DNA of 40,684 nt from positions 1 through 40,684 of the forward strand of contig CAJFTW010000146.1 in the NCBI GenBank assembly GCA_904420025.1, read 5' to 3'. The first letter of the stretch is position 1, and every line of letters begins with the position of its first letter. The DNA comes from Candidatus Pseudolachnospira avium. Lineage in GTDB: Bacteria; Bacillota; Clostridia; Lachnospirales; Lachnospiraceae. The notes beneath the pieces are model-generated. The model had not been told where the DNA came from and ran no database searches. It saw only the letters and a program-made list of their open reading frames with translations. Made by a program: the position numbers and the translations under genes. Shown piece by piece: positions 23,904 to 32,838 of the stretch.

Positions 23904-26056
23904 ACAGCATTTTAAAATTTATCCGGCCATACTGGAAGGCCATGTGCCTGGTGGTGGTGCTGCTGCTGGTCCAGGCTTACTGTGACTTAACGCTGCCGGC
24001 CTACACCTCGGACATTGTGGACGTGGGCATCCAGAACAGCGGCATTGAGCATGTGGTACCCCAGGCGGTGCGCCGGTCGGAGCTGGATATCCTGGAATTG
24101 TTTATGGAGGAAGATCAGGTTTCTTATGTGGAAGGCCTGTACACGGAGGAGGACGGCGTATGCCATCTTAAGGGGCTTCACGGGGATCAGTGGGACCAGG
24201 CGGATGAGGCCTTTACCCTGCCCATTGTCATCCGTTCTGCCATGGGGGATGCGGCGGCTTCCCTGGATCGTGAGGCCGCCCAGGTGGTCCGGGGGCAGGC
24301 GGAGGCACAGCTGGAGCAGCTGGGGGATTCCATGGCGGAGCAGACAGCCCTGGCCTGGGTCCGGGGAGAGGCGGAGGCCTGCGGCCTGAGCCTCAGCTCC
24401 ATACAAAATTCCTACCTGCTGCGCACCGGCGCCAAGATGATGGGCCTGGCCTTGCTGATGCTGGTGGTCTCGGTTTCCAGCAGCTTCCTGGCCTCCCGGG
24501 TGGCGGCCTCTGCGGCCAAGAACATCCGGGGGCAGGTGTTCCGGAAGGTGGTTTCCTTTTCCAATGCGGAGATGGACGGGTTCTCCACCGCCTCCCTGAT
24601 TACCCGGAGCACCAACGATATCCAGCAGGTGCAGATGGTGATCATGCTCCTGCTGCGGATGGTTTTGTACGCTCCCATCATCGGCATTGGCGGCGTGATA
24701 CGGGTGCTGCGGACCAACACCTCCATGACCTGGGTCATTGCCCTGGCGGTGGTGCTGGTTATGGGCATTGTGCTGGTGCTGGTGGCAGTGGCCATGCCCC
24801 GGTTTAAAAAAATGCAGACCCTGGTGGACCGGCTGAACCTGGTGACCCGGGAGATCCTCACCGGCCTGTCGGTGATCCGGGCCTTCAGCCGGGAACGGTA
24901 CGAGGAGCGGCGCTTTGACGGAGCCAACCGGGATCTGACCAAAACCATGCTGTTCACCAACCGGGTCATGACCTTTATGATGCCCTCCATGATGTTTGTG
25001 ATGAACGGGGTGACGGTGCTTATTGTCTGGGTGGGCTCCCACCACATTGACCAGGGGCTGCTGCAGGTGGGCGACCTGATGGCCTTTATCACCTACACCA
25101 TGCAGATCATCATGGCCTTCCTGATGCTGACCATGATGTCCATTATCCTGCCCAGGGCCATTGTGGCGGCCAACCGGATCCAGGAGGTGCTGGACACGGA
25201 ATCCAGCATCCAGGATCCAGAGCATCCGCAGGTGCCGGCGGAGAAAACCGGCGTGCTGGAGTTCCGGGATGTATCCTTCCGCTATCCCAATGCGGAGGAA
25301 AATGTGCTGGAGCACATCAGCTTTACCGCCCGGCCGGGGGAGACCACCGCTGTCATCGGCAGTACCGGCAGCGGCAAATCCACCCTGGTAAACCTGATCC
25401 CCCGGCTCTACGATGTGACCGAGGGGCAGATTCTGCTGGACGGAATGGATATTCGGTCCATGAGCCGGGAGGAGCTGCGGGAACGGCTGGGCTATGTGCC
25501 CCAGAAGGCCATCCTCTTCTCCGGCAGCATTGCGGACAACCTGCGGTATGGCTGCCCGGAGGCGCCGGATGAGATCGTGCGGAAGGCGGCGGAGATTGCC
25601 CAGGCCACCGAGTTCATAGAGGCCAAGCCAGAGCGGTATGAGACCTATATCTCACAGGGAGGCACCAATGTATCCGGCGGCCAGAAGCAGCGGCTTTCCA
25701 TTGCCCGGGCGGTGGCCAAGAACCCGGAGGTCTACCTGTTTGACGATAGCTTCTCCGCTCTGGACTACAAGACCGATGCGGCGCTGCGCAGTGCCCTGAA
25801 ACAGCAGGTGGCCGGCAGCACCATTTTGATTGTGGCTCAGCGGATCAGCACAATCCTCCATGCGGAGCAGATTCTGGTGCTGGACGAAGGGCGGATTGTG
25901 GGGGCCGGCACCCACCAGGAGCTGCTGCAGACCTGTGAGGCGTACCGGCAGATTGCGGAGAGCCAGCTTTCCGAGGCGGAGCTGGACCAGGTGAAATGCC
26001 CTTCCGGCGCGGCAGAACACCGCGGGGAACAGAAAGGAGGTGCCTCCCATGGCTGA
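23900..26056 (+). CDS. ABC exporter half-transporter with degenerate ATP site
   Basis: 718 residues: a transmembrane domain fused to an ATPase domain, the first half of a heterodimeric exporter. Between TM1 (about 14-30) and TM2 (about 173-195) is a large outward insert of about 120 residues. The ATPase has Walker A GSTGSGKST, signature NVSGGQKQR, Walker B VYLFDDSFSALD with Asp in place of the catalytic Glu, and VAQRIST with Gln in place of the switch His. These two changes mark the non-hydrolysing site typical of heterodimers. It ends inside the next gene's start (8-bp overlap). Likely substrates are drugs, peptides or lipids; none can be named. Confidence 0.92.
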   Translation: MNSILKFIRPYWKAMCLVVVLLLVQAYCDLTLPAYTSDIVDVGIQNSGIEHVVPQAVRRSELDILELFMEEDQVSYVEGLYTEEDGVCHLKGLHGDQWDQADEAFTLPIVIRSAMGDAAASLDREAAQVVRGQAEAQLEQLGDSMAEQTALAWVRGEAEACGLSLSSIQNSYLLRTGAKMMGLALLMLVVSVSSSFLASRVAASAAKNIRGQVFRKVVSFSNAEMDGFSTASLITRSTNDIQQVQMVIMLLLRMVLYAPIIGIGGVIRVLRTNTSMTWVIALAVVLVMGIVLVLVAVAMPRFKKMQTLVDRLNLVTREILTGLSVIRAFSRERYEERRFDGANRDLTKTMLFTNRVMTFMMPSMMFVMNGVTVLIVWVGSHHIDQGLLQVGDLMAFITYTMQIIMAFLMLTMMSIILPRAIVAANRIQEVLDTESSIQDPEHPQVPAEKTGVLEFRDVSFRYPNAEENVLEHISFTARPGETTAVIGSTGSGKSTLVNLIPRLYDVTEGQILLDGMDIRSMSREELRERLGYVPQKAILFSGSIADNLRYGCPEAPDEIVRKAAEIAQATEFIEAKPERYETYISQGGTNVSGGQKQRLSIARAVAKNPEVYLFDDSFSALDYKTDAALRSALKQQVAGSTILIVAQRISTILHAEQILVLDEGRIVGAGTHQELLQTCEAYRQIAESQLSEAELDQVKCPSGAAEHRGEQKGGASHG

Positions 26057-27881
26057 GCATACATCCCGGCCTATGCGGCGGCCAGGCGGCCACATGCGGG
26101 GCGGCGAGAAGGCTAAAGATTTTAAGGGGACTATTGGAAAACTGTTGACTTATATTGGGAAATATAAAATCCCAGTGCTGATTGTGCTGGTTTTGGCGGC
26201 GGGGAGCACCGTATTCAATGTGGTAGGGCCAAAAATCCTGGGCCAGGCCACCACGGCGGTCTTTGAGGGCTTAACCCGGAAAATCTCCGGCACCGGCGGC
26301 ATTGACTTTTCCCAGATCGGAAAGATTTTGCTGCTGCTCCTGGGACTGTATATTTTGAGCGCGGTACTCAGCTTCCTTCAAGGGTGGGTGATGACAGGTG
26401 TCTCTCAGCGGATTACCTATCGGATGCGAAAAGAAATTTCAGAAAAAATCAGCCGCATGCCCCTGGGCTATTTTGAGAGCCGCCCCCACGGGGAGGTCCT
26501 TTCCCGGGTGACAAATGATGTGGATACCTTGGGACAAAGCCTGAACCAGAGCATCACCCAGCTGATCACTTCCATTACCACTATGGTGGGCGTGCTGGTG
26601 ATGATGCTCTCCATCAGCGTATGGATGACCCTGGTGGCCCTGCTGATTCTGCCGGTTTCCGCTTTCCTGGTAATGCAGATCGTCAAGCGCTCCCAGCGGT
26701 ATTTCCGGCGGCAGCAGAACGCCCTGGGTACCATCAACGGCCAGATTGAAGAAACCTTTGGCGGCCAGAATGTGGTGGCAGCCTTCAACCATCAGGATCA
26801 GGTGATTGCGGAGTTTGACCAGACCAACCAGCAGCTGTACGAGTCAGCCTGGAAGTCCCAGTTCCTCTCCGGCCTCATGCAGCCCATTATGAACTTTGTG
26901 GGAAACCTGGGCTATGTGTGCGTGGCCATTCTGGGCGGTGTACTGACCGTCCAGGGCCGCATCCAGGTGGGGGACATCCAATCCTTTATCCAGTATGTGC
27001 GCCAGTTTACCCAGCCAGTGAATCAGATGGCGCAGGTATCCAACATGCTGCAGTCCATGGCGGCGGCAGCGGAGCGGGTGTTTGAGTTCCTGGAGGAAAA
27101 GGAAGAAGATCAGGGCCAGGGCTGCCCGGTACCCATGGACCAGCTCCAGGGCTCCGTACAGTTTGAGCATGTGCGCTTCGGCTACACGCCGGACAAGATT
27201 GTCATCCATGATTTCAGCGAGACTGTGGAGCCGGGGCAGAAGATTGCCATTGTGGGGCCCACCGGCGCCGGCAAAACCACCATGGTCAAACTGTTGATGC
27301 GGTTCTACGATGTAAACAGCGGCCGGATCCTCATAGACGGCCACGACATCCGGGAATTTGAACGGACCAAGCTGCGGGAGGCATTTGGCATGGTGCTCCA
27401 GGACACCTGGCTGTTCAAGGGAACGATTATGGAAAATATCCGCTACGGCCGGCTGGATGCCACGGATGAGGAGGTGATTGCCGCGGCCAAAGCAGCCCAC
27501 GCCCACCGGTTCATCCAGACCCTGCCCGGAGGCTACCAGATGGAGCTGAACGAGGAGGCCAGCAACGTCTCCCAGGGGCAAAAGCAGCTGCTGACCATTG
27601 CCAGGGCCATTCTGGCGGACAACCGGATCCTGATCCTGGACGAGGCCACCAGCTCCGTGGATACACGGACCGAGCAGCTGATCCAGAAAGCCATGGACAA
27701 CCTGATGGAAGGGCGTACTAGCTTTATCATTGCCCACCGCCTTTCCACGATCCGGGATGCAGACACTATTCTGGTTATGAAGGACGGGGATGTAATTGAG
27801 CAGGGAAACCACGAAGAGCTGATGGCACAAAACGGTTTCTACGCCCAACTGTACAACTCCCAGTTTGAACAGGCCGGGTAA
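26049..27881 (+). CDS. ABC exporter half-transporter with canonical catalytic residues
   Basis: 610 residues from ATG 26049 (AAAGGAGG upstream), the partner of the preceding half. It has six predicted membrane segments and an ATPase with Walker A GPTGAGKTT, Walker B LILDEATSSVD and switch His IAHRLST, all canonical. The signature is NVSQGQKQL, not LSGGQ. Combined with the partner's normal signature, one ATP site is fully competent and the other degenerate, as in BmrC/BmrD-like heterodimers. The N-terminus is rich in Arg and Gly and hydrophilic for about 40 residues. Confidence 0.93.
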   Translation: MAEHTSRPMRRPGGHMRGGEKAKDFKGTIGKLLTYIGKYKIPVLIVLVLAAGSTVFNVVGPKILGQATTAVFEGLTRKISGTGGIDFSQIGKILLLLLGLYILSAVLSFLQGWVMTGVSQRITYRMRKEISEKISRMPLGYFESRPHGEVLSRVTNDVDTLGQSLNQSITQLITSITTMVGVLVMMLSISVWMTLVALLILPVSAFLVMQIVKRSQRYFRRQQNALGTINGQIEETFGGQNVVAAFNHQDQVIAEFDQTNQQLYESAWKSQFLSGLMQPIMNFVGNLGYVCVAILGGVLTVQGRIQVGDIQSFIQYVRQFTQPVNQMAQVSNMLQSMAAAAERVFEFLEEKEEDQGQGCPVPMDQLQGSVQFEHVRFGYTPDKIVIHDFSETVEPGQKIAIVGPTGAGKTTMVKLLMRFYDVNSGRILIDGHDIREFERTKLREAFGMVLQDTWLFKGTIMENIRYGRLDATDEEVIAAAKAAHAHRFIQTLPGGYQMELNEEASNVSQGQKQLLTIARAILADNRILILDEATSSVDTRTEQLIQKAMDNLMEGRTSFIIAHRLSTIRDADTILVMKDGDVIEQGNHEELMAQNGFYAQLYNSQFEQAG

Positions 27882-27910
27882 TTGCACTCCTGCCGTTTCT
27901 ATGGTATAAT
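27882..27910 (+). promoter_or_regulatory. Promoter for lgt
   Basis: TTGCAC (27882-27887) and TATAAT (27905-27910) are 17 bases apart, immediately after the exporter stop codon. The -10 box is perfect. Confidence 0.7.
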
Positions 27911-27946
27911 GACCGCGTTAAAAATCAGAAGGAGATTTGTAGATTC

Positions 27947-28906
27947 ATGAGGCCAATTCTTTTTTCCATCGGTAACATACATTTTTACAGTTACGGGCTG
28001 ATGATTGCCATTGGTATCCTGGCCGCGTTTATTGTCATGGAACGCAGGGCCCCCCGCTATGGGCTGGACAAGGACATCGGTTTTACGCTGGGGGTTTTTG
28101 CGGTGGTAGGCGGTGTCATCGGTGCCAAGCTGCTGTATATCCTGGTGGAGCTGCCCAACTTCCTGGCCAATCCGGCCCTGTGGAGAAATGTGGGGGAGGG
28201 CTTTGTCATCTACGGCGGGATTCTGGGCGGCCTGGCCGGCGGGCTCATTGGCTGCCGGATCAAGAAGCAGAGCTTTGTCAAATACTTTGACCTGTTTATC
28301 CCTTCCGTGGCATTGGCCCAGGGCTTTGGGCGGCTGGGCTGCTTTTTTGCCGGCTGCTGCTACGGGCGGCAGACGGACAGCTCCTTCTGCCTGGTGTTCC
28401 CGGAGGGAGTAGGCTCCATGGCCCCCACCGGGGTCCCGCTGATCCCCACCCAGCTGATCTCCAGCGCAGCCAATTTTCTGCACTTTTTTATCCTGGTGTG
28501 GTTTGCCCGCCGCTCCAAGAAGGATGGCCAGGTGGGCGGCCTGTATATGATTCTCTACAGCATTGGCCGCTTTCTCATAGAAGGGATGCGGAACGATCCC
28601 CGGGGAAGCGTAGGGCCTTTTTCCACCTCCCAGTTCATCTCGCTGCTGATCTTTGTGGCCGGTGTGCTGGTGATGGTAATTGCCTCCCGCCAGAAGCCCC
28701 GGGCAGCGGTGGAAGCCGCCGGCGCCGGTGAGGCCACAGAGGAGAATGCCACAGTGGAAGAGGAAGCCACAGCGGAGGAAGAAGCTGCAGCGGAAGAGGG
28801 GGCCGAAGGGCTGGCGGCCCAGGAGCCTGCGGAAGAGGAACCGGAGGCAGAAGAACCGAAAACGAAGCCGGAAGACAACGGAGAAACCGCGGAGAAAAAC
28901 GGCTAA
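27947..28906 (+). CDS. lgt: Prolipoprotein diacylglyceryl transferase
   Basis: Lgt moves diacylglycerol onto the lipobox Cys of prelipoproteins such as TupA. The 319-residue protein has the Lgt signature, with GFVIYGGILGGLAGGLIGC and LAQGFGRLGCFFAGCCYG (residues 123-140), and six or seven membrane segments, with GRFLIEGMRNDPRG near the end of the core. After about residue 247 there is an extra tail of about 73 residues made mostly of Glu, Ala and Pro, absent from normal Lgt (about 250-290 residues). AAGGAGA precedes the ATG. It is convergent with bioY, 7 bp apart. Confidence 0.94.
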   Translation: MRPILFSIGNIHFYSYGLMIAIGILAAFIVMERRAPRYGLDKDIGFTLGVFAVVGGVIGAKLLYILVELPNFLANPALWRNVGEGFVIYGGILGGLAGGLIGCRIKKQSFVKYFDLFIPSVALAQGFGRLGCFFAGCCYGRQTDSSFCLVFPEGVGSMAPTGVPLIPTQLISSAANFLHFFILVWFARRSKKDGQVGGLYMILYSIGRFLIEGMRNDPRGSVGPFSTSQFISLLIFVAGVLVMVIASRQKPRAAVEAAGAGEATEENATVEEEATAEEEAAAEEGAEGLAAQEPAEEEPEAEEPKTKPEDNGETAEKNG

Positions 28907-28913
28907 CCGGTTT

Positions 28914-29468
28914 TCAGCGGCTGCTTTCCTGGGCACGGCGGACCAAGCGGGATACCACCGGTCCCAGGAGGGTGGCCGCTAAAATTTTCAGTGCGTCCCC
29001 TGGCAGGTAAGGAATGACGCCGGCCAGAAGGGCGGCTCCCAGGGAAATGTTCATTTGAATGGCCAGCCAGGCAGTGCCCAGGGCATAGCTGGCTGCAATT
29101 CCCAGGGCCATGCCCAGGGCGCAGAGCAGCTGTCGGGAGCGGAACCGTTCCACAAACAGTCCGCTGATGGGGACCTGCAGCAGAAAGCCAATCAGATAGC
29201 CGCCGGTGGGTCCTGCGAGCTTGCCCAGCCCTCCGCCAAAACCGGAAAACACCGGAAGGCCTGCCGCCCCCAGGAGCAGGTACACCAGGCAACTGGCCCA
29301 GGCCCATTTCCAGGGAAGCAGGTATACGGCAAAAAGAAGGATCAGATTGGTCAGGGAAAGGGGGACCGGGGTCATGGGAAGCGGAATGGAAAGGGGGGCC
29401 AGCACACAGAGAACGGCTGCTGCCATGGCGGTCAGTACCAGGCAATGGGTGTGGGAACGGTTTTGCAT
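28914..29468 (-). CDS. bioY: Biotin transporter BioY (ECF S component)
   Basis: BioY is the membrane biotin-binding subunit of an energy-coupling-factor transporter. From ATG 29468 (GAGGAGGTAACT on the minus strand) it has 184 residues, with VLAPLSIPLPMTPVPLSLTN, LPVFSGFGGGLGKLAGPTGGYLIGF and GVIPYLPGDALKILAATLLG, all typical of BioY. The frame extends upstream to 29618, but that part crosses the promoter and operator. The A/T energising subunits are not here and are presumably shared ones encoded elsewhere. A BirA-type operator overlaps its promoter. Confidence 0.93.
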   Translation of the reverse strand: MQNRSHTHCLVLTAMAAAVLCVLAPLSIPLPMTPVPLSLTNLILLFAVYLLPWKWAWASCLVYLLLGAAGLPVFSGFGGGLGKLAGPTGGYLIGFLLQVPISGLFVERFRSRQLLCALGMALGIAASYALGTAWLAIQMNISLGAALLAGVIPYLPGDALKILAATLLGPVVSRLVRRAQESSR

Positions 29469-29535
29469 AGTTACCTCCTCGTAAAAATGGAATGGGAGCC
29501 GGCAGGGAAAGGTTGCCGGCTGCTGCACGGCACTG

Positions 29536-29588
29536 ATTATAATTTTTTTTGCTGCGATTGTCAACATTAAAAAGTTGAGGTTAACAAT
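29536..29588 (-). promoter_or_regulatory. bioY promoter with BirA-type operator
   Basis: On the minus strand TTGACA (29564-29559) and TATAAT (29541-29536) are 17 bases apart. ATTGTCAAC (29557-29565), 14 bases, then GTTAACAAT (29580-29588) form the inverted repeat expected for biotin-repressor (BirA) boxes in Firmicutes, with one mismatch. The box covers the -35 hexamer, so biotin-bound BirA would block transcription. Confidence 0.8.
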
Positions 29589-29608
29589 TCTCCCCCCGAA
29601 AGAATCAG

Positions 29609-29637
29609 TTGAATTCATGGGGTGGGCATGGTATCAT
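29609..29637 (+). promoter_or_regulatory. Promoter for the yfcE operon
   Basis: TTGAAT (29609-29614) and TATCAT (29632-29637) are 17 bases apart, divergent from bioY. The leader before yfcE is about 55 bases. Confidence 0.55.
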
Positions 29638-29699
29638 GAAGAGGAAGTGTACACAGGCGTAAGCCTGGAAAAATCATACAGACAAGAGAGGTTCTGCCA

Positions 29700-30251
29700 A
29701 TGAAATATCTGATCGCCTCGGACCTGCACGGGTCCGCCTTTTACTGCCGCCAGCTGCTGGAAGCCTACCAGAGGGAGAAAGCGGACAAGCTGCTTTTGCT
29801 GGGGGATATTCTGTACCACGGTCCCCGGAACGACCTGCCCCGGGAGTATCAGCCCAAGGAGGTGATCCCGCTGCTCAACGGCATGAAGGAGGAAATCCTC
29901 TGTGTCCGGGGCAACTGTGACTGTGATGTGGACCAGATGGTGCTGGAATTCCCGATTTTGGCGGAATACTGTATTCTGGACCTGGGAAAGCGGATGGTCT
30001 TTGCCACCCACGGCCATGTGTTTCATGAAAAAAACCTGCCCATGCTGAAGAAGGGCGATATTCTGCTACACGGCCACACCCATGTGCCGGCCTGCCGGCA
30101 GGTGGGAGAGACCGGCATCTGGTATCTGAACCCGGGCTCCCTCTCCATTCCCAAGGAGGACAGCGCCCACAGCTACATGACCCTGGAGGACGGCGTGTTC
30201 ACCTGGAAAAATCTGGAGGACGGAAATGAGCTTCAGGTATTTACTGTTTGA
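29700..30251 (+). CDS. yfcE: YfcE/MJ0936-family phosphodiesterase
   Basis: A 183-residue metallophosphoesterase. Metal-binding motifs in order: SDLHGS near the start, LLGDILYHGPRND, RGNCDCDVD, ATHGHVFH and LLHGHTHVP, which make the two-metal site of YfcE-type phosphodiesterases. ATG 29700 is preceded by AGAGAGG. It overlaps the HAD gene by 26 bp in another frame. The natural substrate of the family is not certain; phosphodiesters or nucleotides are hydrolysed in vitro. Confidence 0.92.
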   Translation: MKYLIASDLHGSAFYCRQLLEAYQREKADKLLLLGDILYHGPRNDLPREYQPKEVIPLLNGMKEEILCVRGNCDCDVDQMVLEFPILAEYCILDLGKRMVFATHGHVFHEKNLPMLKKGDILLHGHTHVPACRQVGETGIWYLNPGSLSIPKEDSAHSYMTLEDGVFTWKNLEDGNELQVFTV

Positions 30252-30912
30252 TCTGGACGGTACGCTGACGGACCCTAAGGAGGGGATCACCAAAAGCGTC
30301 CAGTATGCGCTGGCAGCCTTTGGGGTGGAGGAGCCGGACCTGGACCGGCTCACCTGCTTTATCGGGCCTCCGCTGGTGGATTCCTTTATGGAGTTTTACG
30401 GGTTTGACCGGGAGAAGGCCCGGCAGGCCCAGGCCAAATACCGGGAACGTTTTGCGGAAAAGGGGATTTTTGAAAACCGGGTGCTTCCGGGGATTCCGGA
30501 ACTGCTCCGCCGCCTGGCAGGGGCAGGGAGGGTGCTGGCCCTGGCCACCTCCAAGCCGGAGGTGTTTGCGGAAAAAATCCTGGAGCGCTACGGCCTGGCG
30601 GCGTATTTCACCCAGACCGTGGGCAGCGGCCTGGACGGCAGCCTGGGAACCAAGGCGGAGGTCATTGTGGAGGCGCTGCGCCGACTGAAGCTCTCCCCGG
30701 AGGAGAAACGCCAGGTGCTGATGATTGGGGACCGGAAGCACGATATTGCCGGGGCCAAGGCCTGCGGGGTGGCTTCTCTGGGTGTGCGCTTTGGCTATGC
30801 GGAGGAAGGGGAGCTGGAGGCTGCCGGCGCAGATTTCATTGCAGGAACGGTGGAAGAACTGGGGGCATTTCTCCTGGGGGAACCATACATAAAGGAGGAA
30901 CAGAATTCGTGA
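30226..30912 (+). CDS. HAD-family phosphatase (phosphoglycolate-phosphatase-like)
   Basis: 228 residues. The nucleophile motif is FDLDGTLTD near residue 8, the cap follows (TCFIGPPLVDSFMEFYGF), then ALATSKPEVFAEKIL (motif II/III region) and MIGDRKHDIAGAKACGVASLGV (motif IV). This fits the Gph/PGPase subfamily of Clostridia. It overlaps yfcE by 26 bp and the CBS gene by 4 bp, so it is in one operon with them. The substrate is unknown; phosphoglycolate or another small sugar phosphate is possible. Confidence 0.9.
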   Translation: MSFRYLLFDLDGTLTDPKEGITKSVQYALAAFGVEEPDLDRLTCFIGPPLVDSFMEFYGFDREKARQAQAKYRERFAEKGIFENRVLPGIPELLRRLAGAGRVLALATSKPEVFAEKILERYGLAAYFTQTVGSGLDGSLGTKAEVIVEALRRLKLSPEEKRQVLMIGDRKHDIAGAKACGVASLGVRFGYAEEGELEAAGADFIAGTVEELGAFLLGEPYIKEEQNS

Positions 30913-31340
30913 ATATACTGTTTTTTTTGACGCCCAAGAAAGACGTGGCCTATCTGACCGACGAGATGACGCTCCGGCAGGCGCTGGAAAAAATGGAGCA
31001 TCACCGGTACACCTGTGTCCCCATGCTGAACCGTTACGGCCAGTATGTGGGAACCGTCACCGAGGGCGACCTGCTGTGGGCGGTCAAAAACCAATACAAC
31101 CTCAGTTTGAAAAATGCGGAGGAAATTTCCATACTGGATGTAAAACGGCGCAGGGACTATGAGCCGGTGAATGTAAACGCCCGGATTGAGGATATGGTGT
31201 TTGTGGCTATGGGCCAGAACTTTGTTCCGGTGGTGGATGACCGGGGGGCCTTCATTGGAATTGTCACCCGGAAAGATATTATGCGATACTGTTATGAAGA
31301 ATACATAGCCAAGCCCCGGTCAGAGCCGGAGCAAAAGTAG
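30909..31340 (+). CDS. Stand-alone CBS-pair protein
   Basis: A 143-residue protein consisting almost only of two CBS domains: YLTDEMTLRQALEKMEHHRYTCVPML...GTVTEGDLLWAV and the second near NARIEDMVFVAMGQNFVPVVDDRGAFIGIVTRKDIM. Such proteins usually bind adenine nucleotides, including c-di-AMP in Firmicutes. The GTG start at 30909 overlaps the previous stop and is preceded by AAGGAGGAAC. The next gene is an NhaC-type transporter, so a link to ion homeostasis is possible; this is inference from position. Confidence 0.88.
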   Translation: MNILFFLTPKKDVAYLTDEMTLRQALEKMEHHRYTCVPMLNRYGQYVGTVTEGDLLWAVKNQYNLSLKNAEEISILDVKRRRDYEPVNVNARIEDMVFVAMGQNFVPVVDDRGAFIGIVTRKDIMRYCYEEYIAKPRSEPEQK

Positions 31341-31367
31341 GAAGCGGGAGAGAAGGAGAGGGAAGGA

Positions 31368-32669
31368 ATGGAAGAAAAGGAAAAACGGGAAGGGAACAAA
31401 ACGGAGGGGCGGTTTTCCGCCCTGCTGCCCATTGGCGTGTTTCTGGTGCTCTTTGTGGGCGTCAGCCTGCTGACGGGGGATTTTGCGGCAATGCCTGCGA
31501 TCGTGGCGTTTCTCATTGCGCTGCTGACCGCCTTTCTGCAAAACCCCAAGCGGACCTTTGATGAAAAATTGCGTACAGCGGCGGAGGGGGCCGGGGATGA
31601 CAATGTGATCACCATGTGCCTGATTTTCCTGGCAGCTGGCGCCTTCTCCGGCACGGTAACGGCGGCTGGCGGGGCAGACAGCACGGTAAATCTGGGGCTT
31701 TCGGTCCTTCCCTCCGGGGTGGCGGTGATGGGGCTGATGATCATAGGCTGCTTCATCTCCCTCTCCATGGGAACCAGCATGGGGACCATAGCAGCCCTGG
31801 CGCCCATTGCCGTGGGGATCAGCCAGCGGGCCGGCTTCCCCATGGCTGTATGCATGGGCGCCGTGGTCAGCGGGGCCATGTTTGGGGACAACCTATCCAT
31901 GATCTCGGACACCACCATAGCGGCTGTGCGGACCCAGGGCTGCCAGATGAAGGATAAGTTCCGGGAAAACTTCCTCCTGGTGCTCCCTGCCGCCATCCTT
32001 TCTCTGGTTCTCTATGTGATCCTGGGAAGCGGTGACAGCTATCAGCCCCAGGAGGCTTATTCCTATAACTGGCTTCAGGTGCTTCCCTACCTGCTGGTGC
32101 TGATCGGCGCCCTGGCAGGCCTCAACGTGTTTGTGGTGCTGGTAGGCGGCACCGTGCTTTCCCTGCTTTCCGGGCTGATCACCGGTACCATTGCCCCGGC
32201 GGAAATTTTCACGGTTATGCAGGGCGGCATTGTGGAGATGTATGACATTACCGTGATCTCCCTGGTGGTTGCCTGCCTGGTCTCCCTGGTGCGGAAAAAC
32301 GGGGGTATTGCCTATATCCTGCGGGTGATCCGTTCCCGGATCCACGGCAAAACCGGCGGGGAGTATGGCATTGCGGTGCTGACGCTGCTGGTGGACCTGG
32401 TCACGGCCAACAACACCATTGCCATTGTGATGGCAGGGCCCATTGCCAAGGAGATCAGCGCCGAGTACCAGATTTCTCCCAAGCGGACGGCGTCCATCCT
32501 GGATATTTTTGCCTCGGTGGGGCAGGGGCTGATTCCCTACGGGGCACAGATGCTTCTGGCAGCAGAGCGGGCGGGAATCCCGCCGCTGCAGATTATTCCC
32601 TATACCTTTTATCCCATGCTGATGGGCGTCACCGTGCTGGTGTTCATTGGCCTGCGGAGGGGAAGATAG
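31368..32669 (+). CDS. NhaC-family Na+/H+ antiporter-like protein
   Basis: 433 residues, about eleven membrane segments, with a charged 20-residue start (MEEKEKREGNKTEG). SMGTSMGTIAALAPIAVGIS, MGAVVSGAMFGDNLSMISDTTIAAV and VTANNTIAIVMAGPIAKEIS match the NhaC family, in which SGA..GD..S..SDTT is conserved. It is the last gene of the yfcE operon (GGAGAGGGAAGG before ATG). It may exchange Na+ or an amine/amino acid for H+; family members vary in substrate. Confidence 0.85.
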   Translation: MEEKEKREGNKTEGRFSALLPIGVFLVLFVGVSLLTGDFAAMPAIVAFLIALLTAFLQNPKRTFDEKLRTAAEGAGDDNVITMCLIFLAAGAFSGTVTAAGGADSTVNLGLSVLPSGVAVMGLMIIGCFISLSMGTSMGTIAALAPIAVGISQRAGFPMAVCMGAVVSGAMFGDNLSMISDTTIAAVRTQGCQMKDKFRENFLLVLPAAILSLVLYVILGSGDSYQPQEAYSYNWLQVLPYLLVLIGALAGLNVFVVLVGGTVLSLLSGLITGTIAPAEIFTVMQGGIVEMYDITVISLVVACLVSLVRKNGGIAYILRVIRSRIHGKTGGEYGIAVLTLLVDLVTANNTIAIVMAGPIAKEISAEYQISPKRTASILDIFASVGQGLIPYGAQMLLAAERAGIPPLQIIPYTFYPMLMGVTVLVFIGLRRGR

Positions 32670-32727
32670 AGGGATACGTGAGGGAAAGGAAACGATGCAC
32701 AAGCTGGCGTCAAAATGAAAGGCGTAG

Positions 32728-32838
32728 GTTGGACGGCGGAGCCGGTATTTCCGGGAGGCGAAGGGGATCATTGCGGAGGACAACCTTCGCCCCCTGATGG
32801 ATGCCTGCCTGGCCACCCTGGGAATTTTGACCTTATGA
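32728..32838 (+). pseudogene. Short gene remnant of unknown origin
   Basis: After a stop at 32725 an open stretch of about 36 codons contains REAKGIIAEDNLRPLMD and then ACLATLGILTL, with codon use like nearby genes, and ends at a TGA at 32836. It has no start codon or ribosome-binding site and looks like the end of a lost gene. No family is recognised. Confidence 0.35.
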
